From assembly GCA_944390115.1 (NCBI GenBank), contig CALXOW010000102.1, positions 1-55,180 on the forward strand: a stretch of 55,180 bases of DNA, written 5' to 3'. Positions 8,296-16,974 of this stretch are shown here, piece by piece. A program made the translations under genes and the position numbers. The stretch's first letter is position 1. Every line of letters starts with the position of its first letter. The notes beneath the pieces are model-generated. The model saw nothing but the letters and a program-made list of their open reading frames with translations. It was not told where the DNA came from and did no database searches. The DNA is from an uncultured Anaerobiospirillum sp. GTDB lineage: Bacteria; Pseudomonadota; Gammaproteobacteria; Enterobacterales; Succinivibrionaceae.

Positions 8296-10302
8296 TTATT
8301 TGCGCTCATCAAACTGAGACTTAAGGCCCAAGCTTGCCTCCCACAAGAAGACATACTTGAGGAAGGTGTAGATAAAGGCACTTTGGGCCGCGATGTAACC
8401 GGCCCGCCCATCTAAGAAGCCGAGCTTGATGAAGTAGAGCTTAATGAAGCTGAACACTGGACTGAAGATAATCTTAGCCAGTGATGGCTTCTTACCGCGC
8501 TTGATATAGCTTTGGGCCGACATCTTGGCATAACGAATCGTGCGCTCGAAGTGGTCATTCACATCACGATAGGAGTAGTGAATGATGTAGCCCGGCAGGC
8601 GCGCCACCGCATCATCACAGGCCAGAGATTCATGCACAATCTCGCCCACCCACTTAGGATGTGCCGCCCGGCGCACCAGACGCAAGCGGTAATTCGGCTG
8701 CCAAGCATGCTTGAGCAGCTTGCCCAAGTAGAAGGTCAGGCGGTTCATTTCATAAGCCTGCGCATTCCCTGAGGCAATGGCCTTAACAATGGCTGCCTTA
8801 AGCTCATCGTTGACCACCTCATCGGCGTCTAGGAACAAAATCCAATCTTGGGTGCACTTTGGGATCAGCGAGTTCTTTTGCTCGACGTAGCCCTTAAATT
8901 CTTCCGTGAAGACCTTAGCGCCATAAGACTGAGCCACCGCCACGGTGTTATCGGTCGAGCACGAGTTAATCAGGATAATCTCCGAGGCGATATCTTGAAT
9001 CTGCTCCAAGGTCTTAGGCAGGCGGTCTTGCTCATTGTGCGCGATGATCGCCACGGTCAAACTCGGCTTGCCCGCCGTTGCCAGCACCGGCGCCGCTACT
9101 TCAGAAACAGGTGCAGGAGCCTCAGTCGGAGCCTCAGGAACCGAGGCCGCAGGCGCTTCAATAGGTGCCGAGGCCACAGGCGCCACTGACGGCGTCTTGG
9201 AGGATAACGATTCAGTAGTCATAGCTTTTCCTTGAGCAAACCAAGCAAGAGTCTGAGTCACAATCTGCGCCTCGAGCGCATCAGGTAAATCCACAATTTC
9301 CTTAGTGACCGGATCTAAGGCCTCCAATGGCAAGGTCACGGGCACCTCACGCTCATCGCCATACAGGGCCCAGCGGGTGTGGCTATTGGATTTGCGGCTT
9401 GAGTAAAAGCAAATAGTCGGCTTGCCCAAATTACCCGCAATCTGGGTAATACCGGTGCTTGGGCCAATAAAGCTGGTGCAGCGCTCCACCAACGCGGTGG
9501 CAACCATTAAGTTGCCCTGATTTAAATAGACATGAACGCGCGTCCGCGCTGTCAGGCCCGCCAGCACTTGCTCGACCTTGGCCGCCTGAGCAGGCACTGC
9601 CATCAGTACCACCTCAAGGGACTCATTGCCTGCCAACAGCTTATTAATGACCGCGCCATACTGGGCACAATTAAGGTTCGCGCCACTGCCGCCAGTGAAA
9701 GGATTGATGAGGACAAAAGGCTTGATCTCATACCCGTGCTGCAAGCCCGAAGCTTGTAAGAACGCAGTCACCGGCACAGTGTCTTCAGGCTCGTAGATCA
9801 GGCGCTGAAGCTTAACGCCGACCTGAGCAAAACGCTCAGGGTTTAAATGCTCAATAAGCTCAAGGTTATAGGCCGCCTCGCTTTTGATGCATTGCGAGCG
9901 CTGCTGACGCAGGCCGTAGTTATAGTGCACAAAGGACCAAGGCTTGGAGCGCGGGCCCACGCGCACCTTAGCTCCCGAGGCTACCGCGAGCTTAGAGATA
10001 GTGTTATTGGAGACCAAGGCCACAAAGGCATCAAGCTTTAAAGCCTGAAGCCGGGTGGCCAACCAAGCAAAGTCCAAAGCGCCCGACTCTGAAACAAAAT
10101 CATCGACGCACACCCACTCATCGATCACGGGTACGTGCTGAGCCAAGATGCGATTGTGCTTGCTGACCAAGGCGACGATCTTAGCCTGTGGGAACATAGC
10201 CTTGCAGGTCGCATAGGACGGAATGGAAACGACAAAGTCACCGATCTTATCGGTACGAGCAATCAGAATGGCCGCAGGCGCCGTCAGGGGCAGTAAGCTC
10301 AT
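8296..10302 (-). CDS. Fused heptosyltransferase-family (GT9) and family-2 glycosyltransferase
   Basis: Probable LPS-core glycosyltransferase at the inner face of the cytoplasmic membrane. Residues 1-345 are GT9-like (ILIARTDKIGDFVVSIPS at the start; the FIGPSTGITQIAGNLGKPT donor-site region). Residues ~355-410 are an Ala/Pro/Glu-rich linker. Residues ~415-668 are a GT-A domain (VAIIAHNEQDRL, LFLDADEVV with DxD) of the WaaE/KdtX type. These activities are normally separate proteins. AGGAGG eight bases upstream fixes the start at 10302. The stop is 6 bp from the convergent priA stop. The sugars transferred cannot be told from sequence. Confidence 0.85.
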   Translation of the reverse strand: MSLLPLTAPAAILIARTDKIGDFVVSIPSYATCKAMFPQAKIVALVSKHNRILAQHVPVIDEWVCVDDFVSESGALDFAWLATRLQALKLDAFVALVSNNTISKLAVASGAKVRVGPRSKPWSFVHYNYGLRQQRSQCIKSEAAYNLELIEHLNPERFAQVGVKLQRLIYEPEDTVPVTAFLQASGLQHGYEIKPFVLINPFTGGSGANLNCAQYGAVINKLLAGNESLEVVLMAVPAQAAKVEQVLAGLTARTRVHVYLNQGNLMVATALVERCTSFIGPSTGITQIAGNLGKPTICFYSSRKSNSHTRWALYGDEREVPVTLPLEALDPVTKEIVDLPDALEAQIVTQTLAWFAQGKAMTTESLSSKTPSVAPVASAPIEAPAASVPEAPTEAPAPVSEVAAPVLATAGKPSLTVAIIAHNEQDRLPKTLEQIQDIASEIILINSCSTDNTVAVAQSYGAKVFTEEFKGYVEQKNSLIPKCTQDWILFLDADEVVNDELKAAIVKAIASGNAQAYEMNRLTFYLGKLLKHAWQPNYRLRLVRRAAHPKWVGEIVHESLACDDAVARLPGYIIHYSYRDVNDHFERTIRYAKMSAQSYIKRGKKPSLAKIIFSPVFSFIKLYFIKLGFLDGRAGYIAAQSAFIYTFLKYVFLWEASLGLKSQFDERK

Positions 10303-10381
10303 GTCATAATCCTCCTATGCCACAGCACAAGCTCCGCTCCATTATACCGGCCCGCGCCCACCATAAATCACCAGCTCGCGC

Positions 10382-10918
10382 CTACCAGCTATCGCCCTCT
10401 GAGCCTAAGACATCGTCCCCTGACGACCAATCCTCACTCGGCTCCGACCAGTCATCATCTCCTGACCCCCAATCATCTGCGGACACATCATAAGAGGAGT
10501 AATCAGCCCCACCCTCAGCAGACGCCGCATAGGAGTCAGCCGCCAGCGCGTCAGGGTCATAAGATTCAGCATCAGCACGCGCCCCCTCATAGCCCGCATC
10601 GCGCGCTTGCAGTGCCCGCGCATCAGGATCGAGCTGGCCATCAATCAGCTGCTCGGCGCTGCACTCATCCAAGGGCCCGTACATTTCCCAATCGCGGTTG
10701 TACATGCTCCCCACGGCCATGCCCACCAGCGCGCTGGTCACCAGAGCGTCGCTCTCAGAGCCTGAGCTCCGTGCAGAACCATAGCCGTTCATTCCAAATT
10801 GCGGCGCAGTCCCCACGCCCGGAGCGCGCCGGGACGTAGCGGGCGTGGCCTTTGATGACACTGGGGTCTTGCAGACGGCACGCAGCTGACGCCAGCACCG
10901 CTTAATCAAGGTAAACAT
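10382..10918 (-). CDS. Acidic, Ser/Trp-rich hypothetical protein
   Basis: A 178-aa protein I do not recognise. It has a basic N-terminus (MFTLIKRCWRQLR), a short Gly/Ala segment (ALVTSALVGMAVGSMY, about 60-75) that could be a weak membrane or amphipathic stretch, and a C-terminal third full of Asp/Ser with repeated Trp (DDW/EDW). GGAG lies six bases before the ATG at 10918; a GTG one codon earlier is possible. It lies between the GT fusion and argS on the opposite strand to argS. A product exposed at the membrane is only a guess. Confidence 0.55.
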   Translation of the reverse strand: MFTLIKRCWRQLRAVCKTPVSSKATPATSRRAPGVGTAPQFGMNGYGSARSSGSESDALVTSALVGMAVGSMYNRDWEMYGPLDECSAEQLIDGQLDPDARALQARDAGYEGARADAESYDPDALAADSYAASAEGGADYSSYDVSADDWGSGDDDWSEPSEDWSSGDDVLGSEGDSW

Positions 10919-11104
10919 CACACTCTCCCAGAAGAAAACAACAACTTACCTCTATGCTACGCCGTAAAGACCTCCGACCTCGCAAAATAGACGCTCAAAA
11001 CATCTAAGCTGCCCTCTAAGCAAACTGGACTTACCCCAAGGCTAAACTTTCAGAAAACGGCATGAGAATCGGCGCGCGTCAGCGCCGGGGGCTTATAGGG
11101 CCTA

Positions 11105-11113
11105 TGTTATAAT
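11105..11113 (+). promoter_or_regulatory. Extended -10 promoter of argS
   Basis: TGTTATAAT is a perfect extended -10 (TGnTATAAT). No good -35 is seen 17 nt upstream, which suits the extended type. Transcription from here gives a ~135-nt leader to argS. Confidence 0.65.
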
Positions 11114-11254
11114 GAGCCATTTAGGGCTTTGGCGCGGCGCCATTTTGACCTTATGCCCAGCCCCCCGAAAAGAGGTTGGGCCCGGCGCCCAGAGCGGTTG
11201 AGCTCGACGCCCCAGAGCGTACCTAGTTTTATTTTGGGTTATGACACTAAAGTT
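11114..11254 (+). other. argS 5' leader with stem-loop and minimal overlapping ORF
   Basis: GCCCAGCC and GGTTGGGC (about 11156-11182) can form an 8-bp stem. A five-codon ORF (ATG at 11241) stops at TGA 11256-11258, overlapping the argS ATG as ATGA. Its function, if any, is unknown. Confidence 0.3.
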
Positions 11255-12991
11255 ATGAAAGATCACATTGCCTCGTTAGTACTTCAAAGTCTCGCTCAAC
11301 TCGGTACTGAGTTAGCGCTGCCGAGCGATATCGCAGCAAAGATCCGCATTGACCGCACTAAAGACAAGGCACATGGTGATTTTGCAACTAATGTCGCCCT
11401 GCTCTTAGCTAAGCCTTTAGGGCAAAATCCCCGTGAGCTCGCTCAGAAGATTGTGGCCGCGCTGCCACAAGATAGCGCTATTGCTAAGACCGAGATTGCA
11501 GGCCCTGGCTTTATCAACTTCTTTGTCAATGCCGGTCACACCGCCGCCCAGCTCGAGGCGATGCTCAAAGACCCACGCTTAGGGGTAGCCAAAGTTGCTA
11601 CGCCACAAAACGTGGTCGTGGACTACTCGGCTCCTAATGTCGCCAAGGAAATGGCGGTACACCACATCCGCTCGACCGTAATCGGCGATGCCGTGGTCCG
11701 TGTCTTAGAGTTCTTAGGCCACAACGTAACCCGCGCCAACCACGTGGGTGACTGGGGTACCCAATTTGGTATGCTCATCGCCTACTTAGAAAAGTGTGAG
11801 AACGAGTCGGGCTCAGGTCTTGATTTAAGCGACTTTGAGGCCTTCTATCGTGAGGCCAAACGCTGCTACGACGAAGACGAGCAATTTGCCCAAAAGGCCC
11901 GCTCCTACGTGGTCCGCCTGCAAGGTGGCGACGCCTACTGCCATGACATGTGGCAAAAGCTGGTCACCATGACGATGGAGCAAAACCAGCGTATCTACGA
12001 TCGCCTCAACGTCACCTTAAGCCCTAAGGATGTTATGGGCGAGAGCCTCTACAACGACATGCTGCCGCAAATCGTAGCCGACCTCAAAGCCAAGGGGATT
12101 GCGCAAGAGGACCAAGGCGCGATGGTGGTCTATCTTGATGAGTTCAAGAATAAGGACGGCGACAAGTTAGGCATCATTATTCAAAAGAGTGATGGCGGCT
12201 ACCTCTACACCACCACCGATATCGCCTGCATCAAGTACCGCGTCGAGCACTTCCACGCTAACCGCGTGATGTACTTTGTCGACTCGCGCCAGCACCAGCA
12301 CTTAGAGGCGGCCTGGCAGATCGCCCGCATCGCAGGCTATGTCCCTGCCGACGTCAGCATCGAGCATGCGGCCTTTGGCATGATGTTAGGTAAGGATGGC
12401 AAGCCATTTAAGACCCGCACTGGCGGCACGGTCAAGCTCAAGGACTTATTGGACGAAGCCGAAAAGCGCGTCGACGCTATGCTCACCGAGCGCGGCACGC
12501 AATACGACGAGGCCGAGCGCCAACAGATTGTGCACGATATCGCCATCGGCGCGGTCAAGTACGCTGACCTCTCCAAGAATCGTTTAACCGACTACATCTT
12601 TGACTGGGATCAGATGTTAGCCTTTGACGGCAACACCGCCCCATATCTGCAATACGCCTACAGCCGCATCAAGTCGATGTTCCGCAAGACACAGCTTAAG
12701 CCAGGCGCCATCGTCATCGCCAGCGAGCACGAGGAGGCCTTAGCTACCAAGCTCTTAGCCTTTAATGAGGCGGTCACCAACGTCGCCAATAAGGCGATGC
12801 CGCACCTCTTGTGCACCTACTTATATGAGCTGGCGGGCACCTTTATGCGCTTCTACGAGCACTGCCCAGTGCTCAAGGAAGGGGTCGACGAGAGCACCGC
12901 ACGCTCGCGCTTAGCCTTATGCGCCCTGACCGCCCAGGTCTTAAGCCAAGGCTTAGACCTCTTGGGCATCAACGTCATGGAAAAGATGTAG
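11255..12991 (+). CDS. argS: Arginyl-tRNA synthetase
   Basis: Charges tRNA-Arg. The 578 aa are close to E. coli ArgS (577). Seen are the class I signature region [17 protein letters not shown] (HIGH-like HHIR), [11 protein letters not shown], a degenerate KMSKS loop ([12 protein letters not shown]) and the C-terminal anticodon-binding domain ending [10 protein letters not shown]. The frame is open to 11129, but the ATG at 11255 gives the family N-terminus. It precedes the ftsN-like gene. Confidence 0.95.
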   Translation: MKDHIASLVLQSLAQLGTELALPSDIAAKIRIDRTKDKAHGDFATNVALLLAKPLGQNPRELAQKIVAALPQDSAIAKTEIAGPGFINFFVNAGHTAAQLEAMLKDPRLGVAKVATPQNVVVDYSAPNVAKEMAVHHIRSTVIGDAVVRVLEFLGHNVTRANHVGDWGTQFGMLIAYLEKCENESGSGLDLSDFEAFYREAKRCYDEDEQFAQKARSYVVRLQGGDAYCHDMWQKLVTMTMEQNQRIYDRLNVTLSPKDVMGESLYNDMLPQIVADLKAKGIAQEDQGAMVVYLDEFKNKDGDKLGIIIQKSDGGYLYTTTDIACIKYRVEHFHANRVMYFVDSRQHQHLEAAWQIARIAGYVPADVSIEHAAFGMMLGKDGKPFKTRTGGTVKLKDLLDEAEKRVDAMLTERGTQYDEAERQQIVHDIAIGAVKYADLSKNRLTDYIFDWDQMLAFDGNTAPYLQYAYSRIKSMFRKTQLKPGAIVIASEHEEALATKLLAFNEAVTNVANKAMPHLLCTYLYELAGTFMRFYEHCPVLKEGVDESTARSRLALCALTAQVLSQGLDLLGINVMEKM

Positions 12992-13072
12992 CAAGAACGA
13001 CCAGTACGACCAGAACGCTCAGAACGCTCGCCGCAAGGCCCGCACCAGACAACAAACAAAAAGGATTGGGAC

Positions 13073-13714
13073 ATGAATCCGCTGCAAAACTTAAAGGATC
13101 TTCCGCCGCAAAAGAAAAGGGTGCTGGCCATTGGCGGCGTCGCATTTGTGGTCTTACTCTTTGTCAGCTTCTTACTTTCCTTAAGTGAAGATGAACAGCC
13201 GACCGCGCAGCAACCGACTCAGCCGACCGTAACTGAGCCGCAAGACCCACGTCAGCCTAATAATCAGCGCTACGACTTTGAGCAAGGTGCCCACGAGCAA
13301 GGTGCTCTTGAGGACTTGCTCAAGACTCCGGAGCAGCCTCAAGTAGCGCCCAGCGCCCCCTTTGCGGGGATGCCCGGCACTGGCACTGAGAACGGGAACT
13401 CCGAGAGCGCCAACGCCCAGGACTTAGACCAAGTCTTTGTCGACCCGGCCCCAGCTCCTGGCCCCGCCCCAATCCCGGAAAGTGCGCCTGCGCAAACCAT
13501 CTTGATTTGCGATACCTTTAGCGACGCGGGCAGCGCCGAGTCCAAGAAGGCGATCTTAGCCTTCCAGGGCATGGCCTCGAGTGTGGTGCAAAACGATGAT
13601 GGCAGCTACAGCTTAAAGCTCGGTCCTTATGAGAGCGCTGAGCGTGGCCGCAGTGTCTTTAATGACTTAAGCTCCAAGGGCTTGCTCGAGCGCTGCGCCC
13701 TCATCACCCAGTAG
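13073..13714 (+). CDS. ftsN: SPOR-domain protein, FtsN-like
   Basis: Probable cell-division protein that binds denuded peptidoglycan at the septum. 213 aa: a short cytoplasmic N-terminus, one membrane segment (about residues 18-37, VLAIGGVAFVVLLFVSFLL), a Pro/Gln/Ala-rich periplasmic linker and a C-terminal SPOR domain (about 140-213; YSLKLGPYESAERG). Lying just before hslVU as in E. coli supports FtsN over DedD. It is shorter than E. coli FtsN (319 aa). Starts about 80 bp after argS. Confidence 0.75.
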   Translation: MNPLQNLKDLPPQKKRVLAIGGVAFVVLLFVSFLLSLSEDEQPTAQQPTQPTVTEPQDPRQPNNQRYDFEQGAHEQGALEDLLKTPEQPQVAPSAPFAGMPGTGTENGNSESANAQDLDQVFVDPAPAPGPAPIPESAPAQTILICDTFSDAGSAESKKAILAFQGMASSVVQNDDGSYSLKLGPYESAERGRSVFNDLSSKGLLERCALITQ

Positions 13715-13764
13715 CCCCAAGAAAACAACAACCAAAAAGACCAAGAGCGCGCCCAGCGCCACCG

Positions 13765-13870
13765 TGCCTGGGGCCCTAGGGGCCAAGCCTGGGAACCTAG
13801 GGACATGGGATCAAGCCTGGGACCTTAGGGCCCCTGGCCTAGGGGCTAGACCTGGTCTTAGGGCCTAATC
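13765..13870 (+). repeat. Degenerate CCTGGG/CCTAGGG repeats upstream of hslV
   Basis: Four to five loosely repeated units of about 22-28 bp built on GCCTGGG and CCTAGGG fill most of the ftsN-hslV gap. Confidence 0.5.
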
Positions 13871-13923
13871 TAGCGCTCATTTTTCTTTACTAAACTAAGG
13901 GGAGCGGCACAACGCTTCCGCAA

Positions 13924-13940
13924 CCGCCCCAAGGGGCGGG
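13924..13940 (+). promoter_or_regulatory. Short GC hairpin in the hslVU leader
   Basis: CCGCCCC and GGGGCGG form a tight stem about 20 bp before the hslV start codon. A leader stem-loop affecting hslVU mRNA stability has been described in E. coli; equivalence here is an inference. Confidence 0.4.
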
Positions 13941-13960
13941 CTCACAGGATTTCTCAAGCT

Positions 13961-14563
13961 ATGACAACTATTGTTTCTGTTCGCCGCAACGGCACTGTCG
14001 CGGTAGGAGGTGACGGTCAAGTCACCATGGGTCAGAGCTCGATCTTAAAGGACAATGCCCGCAAGGTACGCCGCCTGTTTAAGGGCCGCGTAATCGCAGG
14101 CTTTGCCGGCTCGACCGCCGATGCCTTTACCTTACTTGACCTCTTTGAGAAGAAGCTCGAGGCGCACCAAGGCATTTTAGAGCGCGCCTGCGTCGCCTTA
14201 GTTAAGGACTGGCGCACCGATAAGATGCTGCGCAAATTAGAGGCGATCATGATCGTGGCCGACAAGGAGCACTCCTTTTTAATCTCGGGCACGGGCGATG
14301 TGGTTAAGATGGACGACGATATCCTCGCCACGGGCTCAGGCGGCAATTACGCCTTATCGGCGGCGCGTGCCTTAGTGCGCAATACCGACTTATCGGCCGA
14401 AGAGATCGTCAAGAAGTCCTTAGAGATTGCAGGTGAGATCTGCGTCTTCACCAACCAAAATCACATCATCGAGACGATCGACGCCAACGCGCCTGAACCA
14501 GACGAAAAGAAGGCTCTGTCTAAGAGCGACACTCAGCAAGGTGCTGCCTGGAGCGCCGACTAA
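13961..14563 (+). CDS. hslV: ATP-dependent protease peptidase subunit HslV
   Basis: Proteolytic core of the HslUV (ClpQY) heat-shock protease. The N-terminal [10 protein letters not shown] follows Met, giving the catalytic Thr after processing; GDGQVTMG and GSGGNYA are typical. 200 aa against ~176 in E. coli: the last ~25 residues are a polar tail not seen in the family. In an operon with hslU (37-bp gap). Confidence 0.96.
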   Translation: MTTIVSVRRNGTVAVGGDGQVTMGQSSILKDNARKVRRLFKGRVIAGFAGSTADAFTLLDLFEKKLEAHQGILERACVALVKDWRTDKMLRKLEAIMIVADKEHSFLISGTGDVVKMDDDILATGSGGNYALSAARALVRNTDLSAEEIVKKSLEIAGEICVFTNQNHIIETIDANAPEPDEKKALSKSDTQQGAAWSAD

Positions 14564-14600
14564 ATCCACTAAGACCTGTACCAAATAGGATGGTCATTTC

Positions 14601-15929
14601 ATGTCAGAATTAACTCCGCGCGAGATTGTCAGTGAACTGGATCGGCACATCATTGGCCAGACCGAGGCCAAGCGTGCTGTGGCGATCGCTATGCGTAATC
14701 GCTGGCGCCGTATGCAATTAGATCCGAAGATCCGCCAAGAGATCTTCCCTAAGAACATCCTCATGATCGGCCCGACCGGTGTCGGTAAGACCGAGATTGC
14801 CCGCCGTTTAGCCACCTTGGCTAAGGCCCCATTTATCAAGGTCGAGGCCACCAAGTACACTGAAGTGGGCTATGTGGGCAAGGAAGTCGACTCCATTATC
14901 CGTGAGTTGATGGAAGTGGCGGTCAAGCTGGTCAAGGACGATGCCTTTAAGCGCAATAAGCAACGCGCCGAAGAGGCCGCCGAAGAGCGCATCTTAGATG
15001 CGCTGTTACCAGCGCCATCGGCCAGCCCTGACGAAAAGCAGAGCAATCACACGCGCCAAATCTTCCGCAAGAAGCTGCGCGAGGGCGAGCTTGATGACCG
15101 CGAAATCGACATTCGCGTCACCGAGAAGTCGCAAGGCTTTAACATCATTGGCGGCGGCCCCTCGATGGAGGACGTCAGCAATCAAATCCAATCGCTCTTT
15201 GACACCATCTCGCAAGGCCGTCAGGTCACCCGCAAGATGAAGATCAAGGACGCCTTAAAGGACTTGACCCAAGAGGAAGCTGAGAAGCTCACCCAAATCG
15301 ACGATATCCGCACCGAAGCGATCAAGCTGTGCGAGAACCAAGGCATTGTCTTCATCGACGAGATCGATAAGATTTGCGGCGGCGACAGCGGCACTTCCTC
15401 GCGCGGCGAGGTTTCGCGTCAAGGCGTGCAGCGCGACCTGCTGCCATTAATTGAGGGCTGCCAGATCAACACCAAGTATGGCATGGTCAAGACCGACCAC
15501 ATCCTCTTTATTGCCTCGGGCGCCTTCCAGATGAGCAAGCCATCAGACTTAATCCCAGAGCTGCAAGGTCGTTTGCCGATTCGCGTTGAGCTCACTGCCT
15601 TAAGTGCTGAGGACTTTGAGCGCATCTTAAAGGAGCCGCACGCCTCCTTAACCAAGCAGTACGAGTACTTGCTGGGCACCGAAGGGGTCAAGATCTCCTT
15701 TACCGACGATGCGATCAAGCGCATTGCCCAAGACGCCTACACGGTCAACGAGAAGACCGAGAATATCGGCGCACGTCGTCTGCACACCTTAATGGAGAAG
15801 TTGCTCGATCAACTGTCCTTTGAGGCCCCAGACTGCGCCGGGAGCGTAATTGAGATTGATGCCGACTACGTCGATAAGCATTTAAGCGATATCGTTCAAG
15901 ACGAAGATCTCTCGCGCTACATCCTGTAG
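14601..15929 (+). CDS. hslU: ATP-dependent protease ATPase subunit HslU
   Basis: AAA+ unfoldase that feeds substrates to HslV. 442 aa (E. coli 443). Walker A GPTGVGKT (57-64), Walker B IVFIDEID (about 248), the I-domain and the C-terminal YIL tail that docks into HslV are present. Start 14601 follows AGGATGGTC. A GC hairpin lies 30 bp downstream, then zapB. Confidence 0.97.
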   Translation: MSELTPREIVSELDRHIIGQTEAKRAVAIAMRNRWRRMQLDPKIRQEIFPKNILMIGPTGVGKTEIARRLATLAKAPFIKVEATKYTEVGYVGKEVDSIIRELMEVAVKLVKDDAFKRNKQRAEEAAEERILDALLPAPSASPDEKQSNHTRQIFRKKLREGELDDREIDIRVTEKSQGFNIIGGGPSMEDVSNQIQSLFDTISQGRQVTRKMKIKDALKDLTQEEAEKLTQIDDIRTEAIKLCENQGIVFIDEIDKICGGDSGTSSRGEVSRQGVQRDLLPLIEGCQINTKYGMVKTDHILFIASGAFQMSKPSDLIPELQGRLPIRVELTALSAEDFERILKEPHASLTKQYEYLLGTEGVKISFTDDAIKRIAQDAYTVNEKTENIGARRLHTLMEKLLDQLSFEAPDCAGSVIEIDADYVDKHLSDIVQDEDLSRYIL

Positions 15930-15960
15930 CGGCACGGGCCAAGAGCCCAACTAAAAAAAA

Positions 15961-15981
15961 AAGGGGCTTCAGCGGCCCCTT
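15961..15981. other. GC hairpin between hslU and zapB
   Basis: AAGGGGC/GCCCCTT with an A-run before it. It resembles a terminator only for minus-strand transcription; on the plus strand it may be an mRNA processing or stability hairpin. Confidence 0.4.
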
Positions 15982-16001
15982 GACCAACAGAAGGCAGCAT
16001 T

Positions 16002-16259
16002 ATGGCCAATCGTGATCAACTCAGTCTGCGTGAGCTCGAGTTATTACAAGAGCTCAATGAAATTGCCGCTAAGACCGATGCTTTAAATCAAAGCATTGAG
16101 GAGAAGCTGCAATCTCTTGACAAGAAGGATATGGAAATCGAGGCCTTAAAGCGGGAGCTGGCGGCGTACAAGGAAGAAAACGAGCAGCTCAAAGAGCTGA
16201 TTTCGACCTGGCGCCAGCGCATGGATAACATCCTCAAGCAATTAGGCCAGCTCAACTAA
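16002..16259 (+). CDS. zapB: Cell division protein ZapB-like coiled coil
   Basis: 85-aa protein that is coiled coil almost throughout. ZapB promotes Z-ring assembly and links the ring to the chromosome via ZapA/MatP. The C-terminal ENEQLKELISTWRQRM resembles the E. coli ENNHLKEQQNGWQERL region, and size and position near hslVU fit (E. coli has menA and rraA between). GAAGG lies about 9 bases before the start. A terminator follows directly. Confidence 0.75.
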   Translation: MANRDQLSLRELELLQELNEIAAKTDALNQSIEEKLQSLDKKDMEIEALKRELAAYKEENEQLKELISTWRQRMDNILKQLGQLN

Positions 16260-16268
16260 AGCCTCACC

Positions 16269-16295
16269 AAAAGCGGTGCCCAGCACCGCTTTTTT
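16269..16295 (+). terminator. Rho-independent terminator of zapB
   Basis: AAGCGGTGC and GCACCGCTT form a perfect 9-bp stem followed by a T-run. Confidence 0.9.
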
Positions 16296-16324
16296 CATGC
16301 CCGCGCCCGCCCCAGCGCAAGCTT

Positions 16325-16570
16325 GAGGCACGGTAGCTCGCTTATCTCCAGGATTACGCGCAAGTTTAGCAAGGCCCACCCACCCGCCCCAATGGGGCGC
16401 GGCATCAAGCACCGCTCAATCCGAGCTGCCGCGCCGCCAGGTTCCCTACCGTGTCGGCTTTAAGCGCCGCAGCTCAAGTAAATCGGGCAAGTCAGGGCGA
16501 AAGTCCCAGCCTCAAGCCAATTGCGGCTAAAACCCCGCGCCCGCCCTAGGTCTTGACAGGGCAAAGGGCA
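16325..16570. repeat. Long intergenic direct repeat, copy 1
   Basis: About 245 bp that recurs at 16675-16919 with few changes (period 350 bp). It has no credible ORF and contains the palindromic element GGGGCGCGGC...GCCGCGCC (16394-16437). Confidence 0.9.
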
Positions 16571-16674
16571 GGGCACGCGCTCAAGCGTGGCTGGCCTCGA
16601 GCACAGGTAATGGGGCGCGCTCCGTCAACCTCATGCGCGGGGTGGCTTTGAGCTCATAGGCTCGGCAATAGCCT

Positions 16675-16919
16675 GAGGCGCGGTGGCTCGCTTATCTCTA
16701 GGATTACGCGCAAGTTTAGCAAGGCCCGCCCACCCGCCCCACAGGGCGCGGCATCAGGCACCGCTCAATCCGAGCCGCCGCGCCGCTAGGTTCCCTATCG
16801 TGTCGGCTTTAAGCACTGGAGCTCAAGTAAATCGGGCAGGTCAGGGCGAAAGTCCCAGCCTCAAGCCTATTGCGGCTAAAACCCCGCGCCCGCCCTAGGT
16901 CTTGACAGGGCAAAGGGCA
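16675..16919. repeat. Long intergenic direct repeat, copy 2
   Basis: Second copy of the 16325-16570 sequence, about 90% identical by eye, also with the palindrome (about 16744-16786). The frame 16683-16898 across it lacks protein-like features. Confidence 0.9.
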
Positions 16920-16974
16920 AATGCTGCGCGCCAGCACGCGGGCTCAAGCGCGGCTTAACCAGCCGACACGTAGG

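Noticed and set aside
15961-15981. Rho-independent terminator for hslU
   Set aside because: The hairpin is preceded by A's and not followed by T's on the plus strand, so it does not fit hslU.
16683-16898. 71-codon ORF in the duplicated intergenic repeat
   Set aside because: The frame is not matched by an equivalent ORF in copy 1 and is Arg/Pro-rich without motifs.
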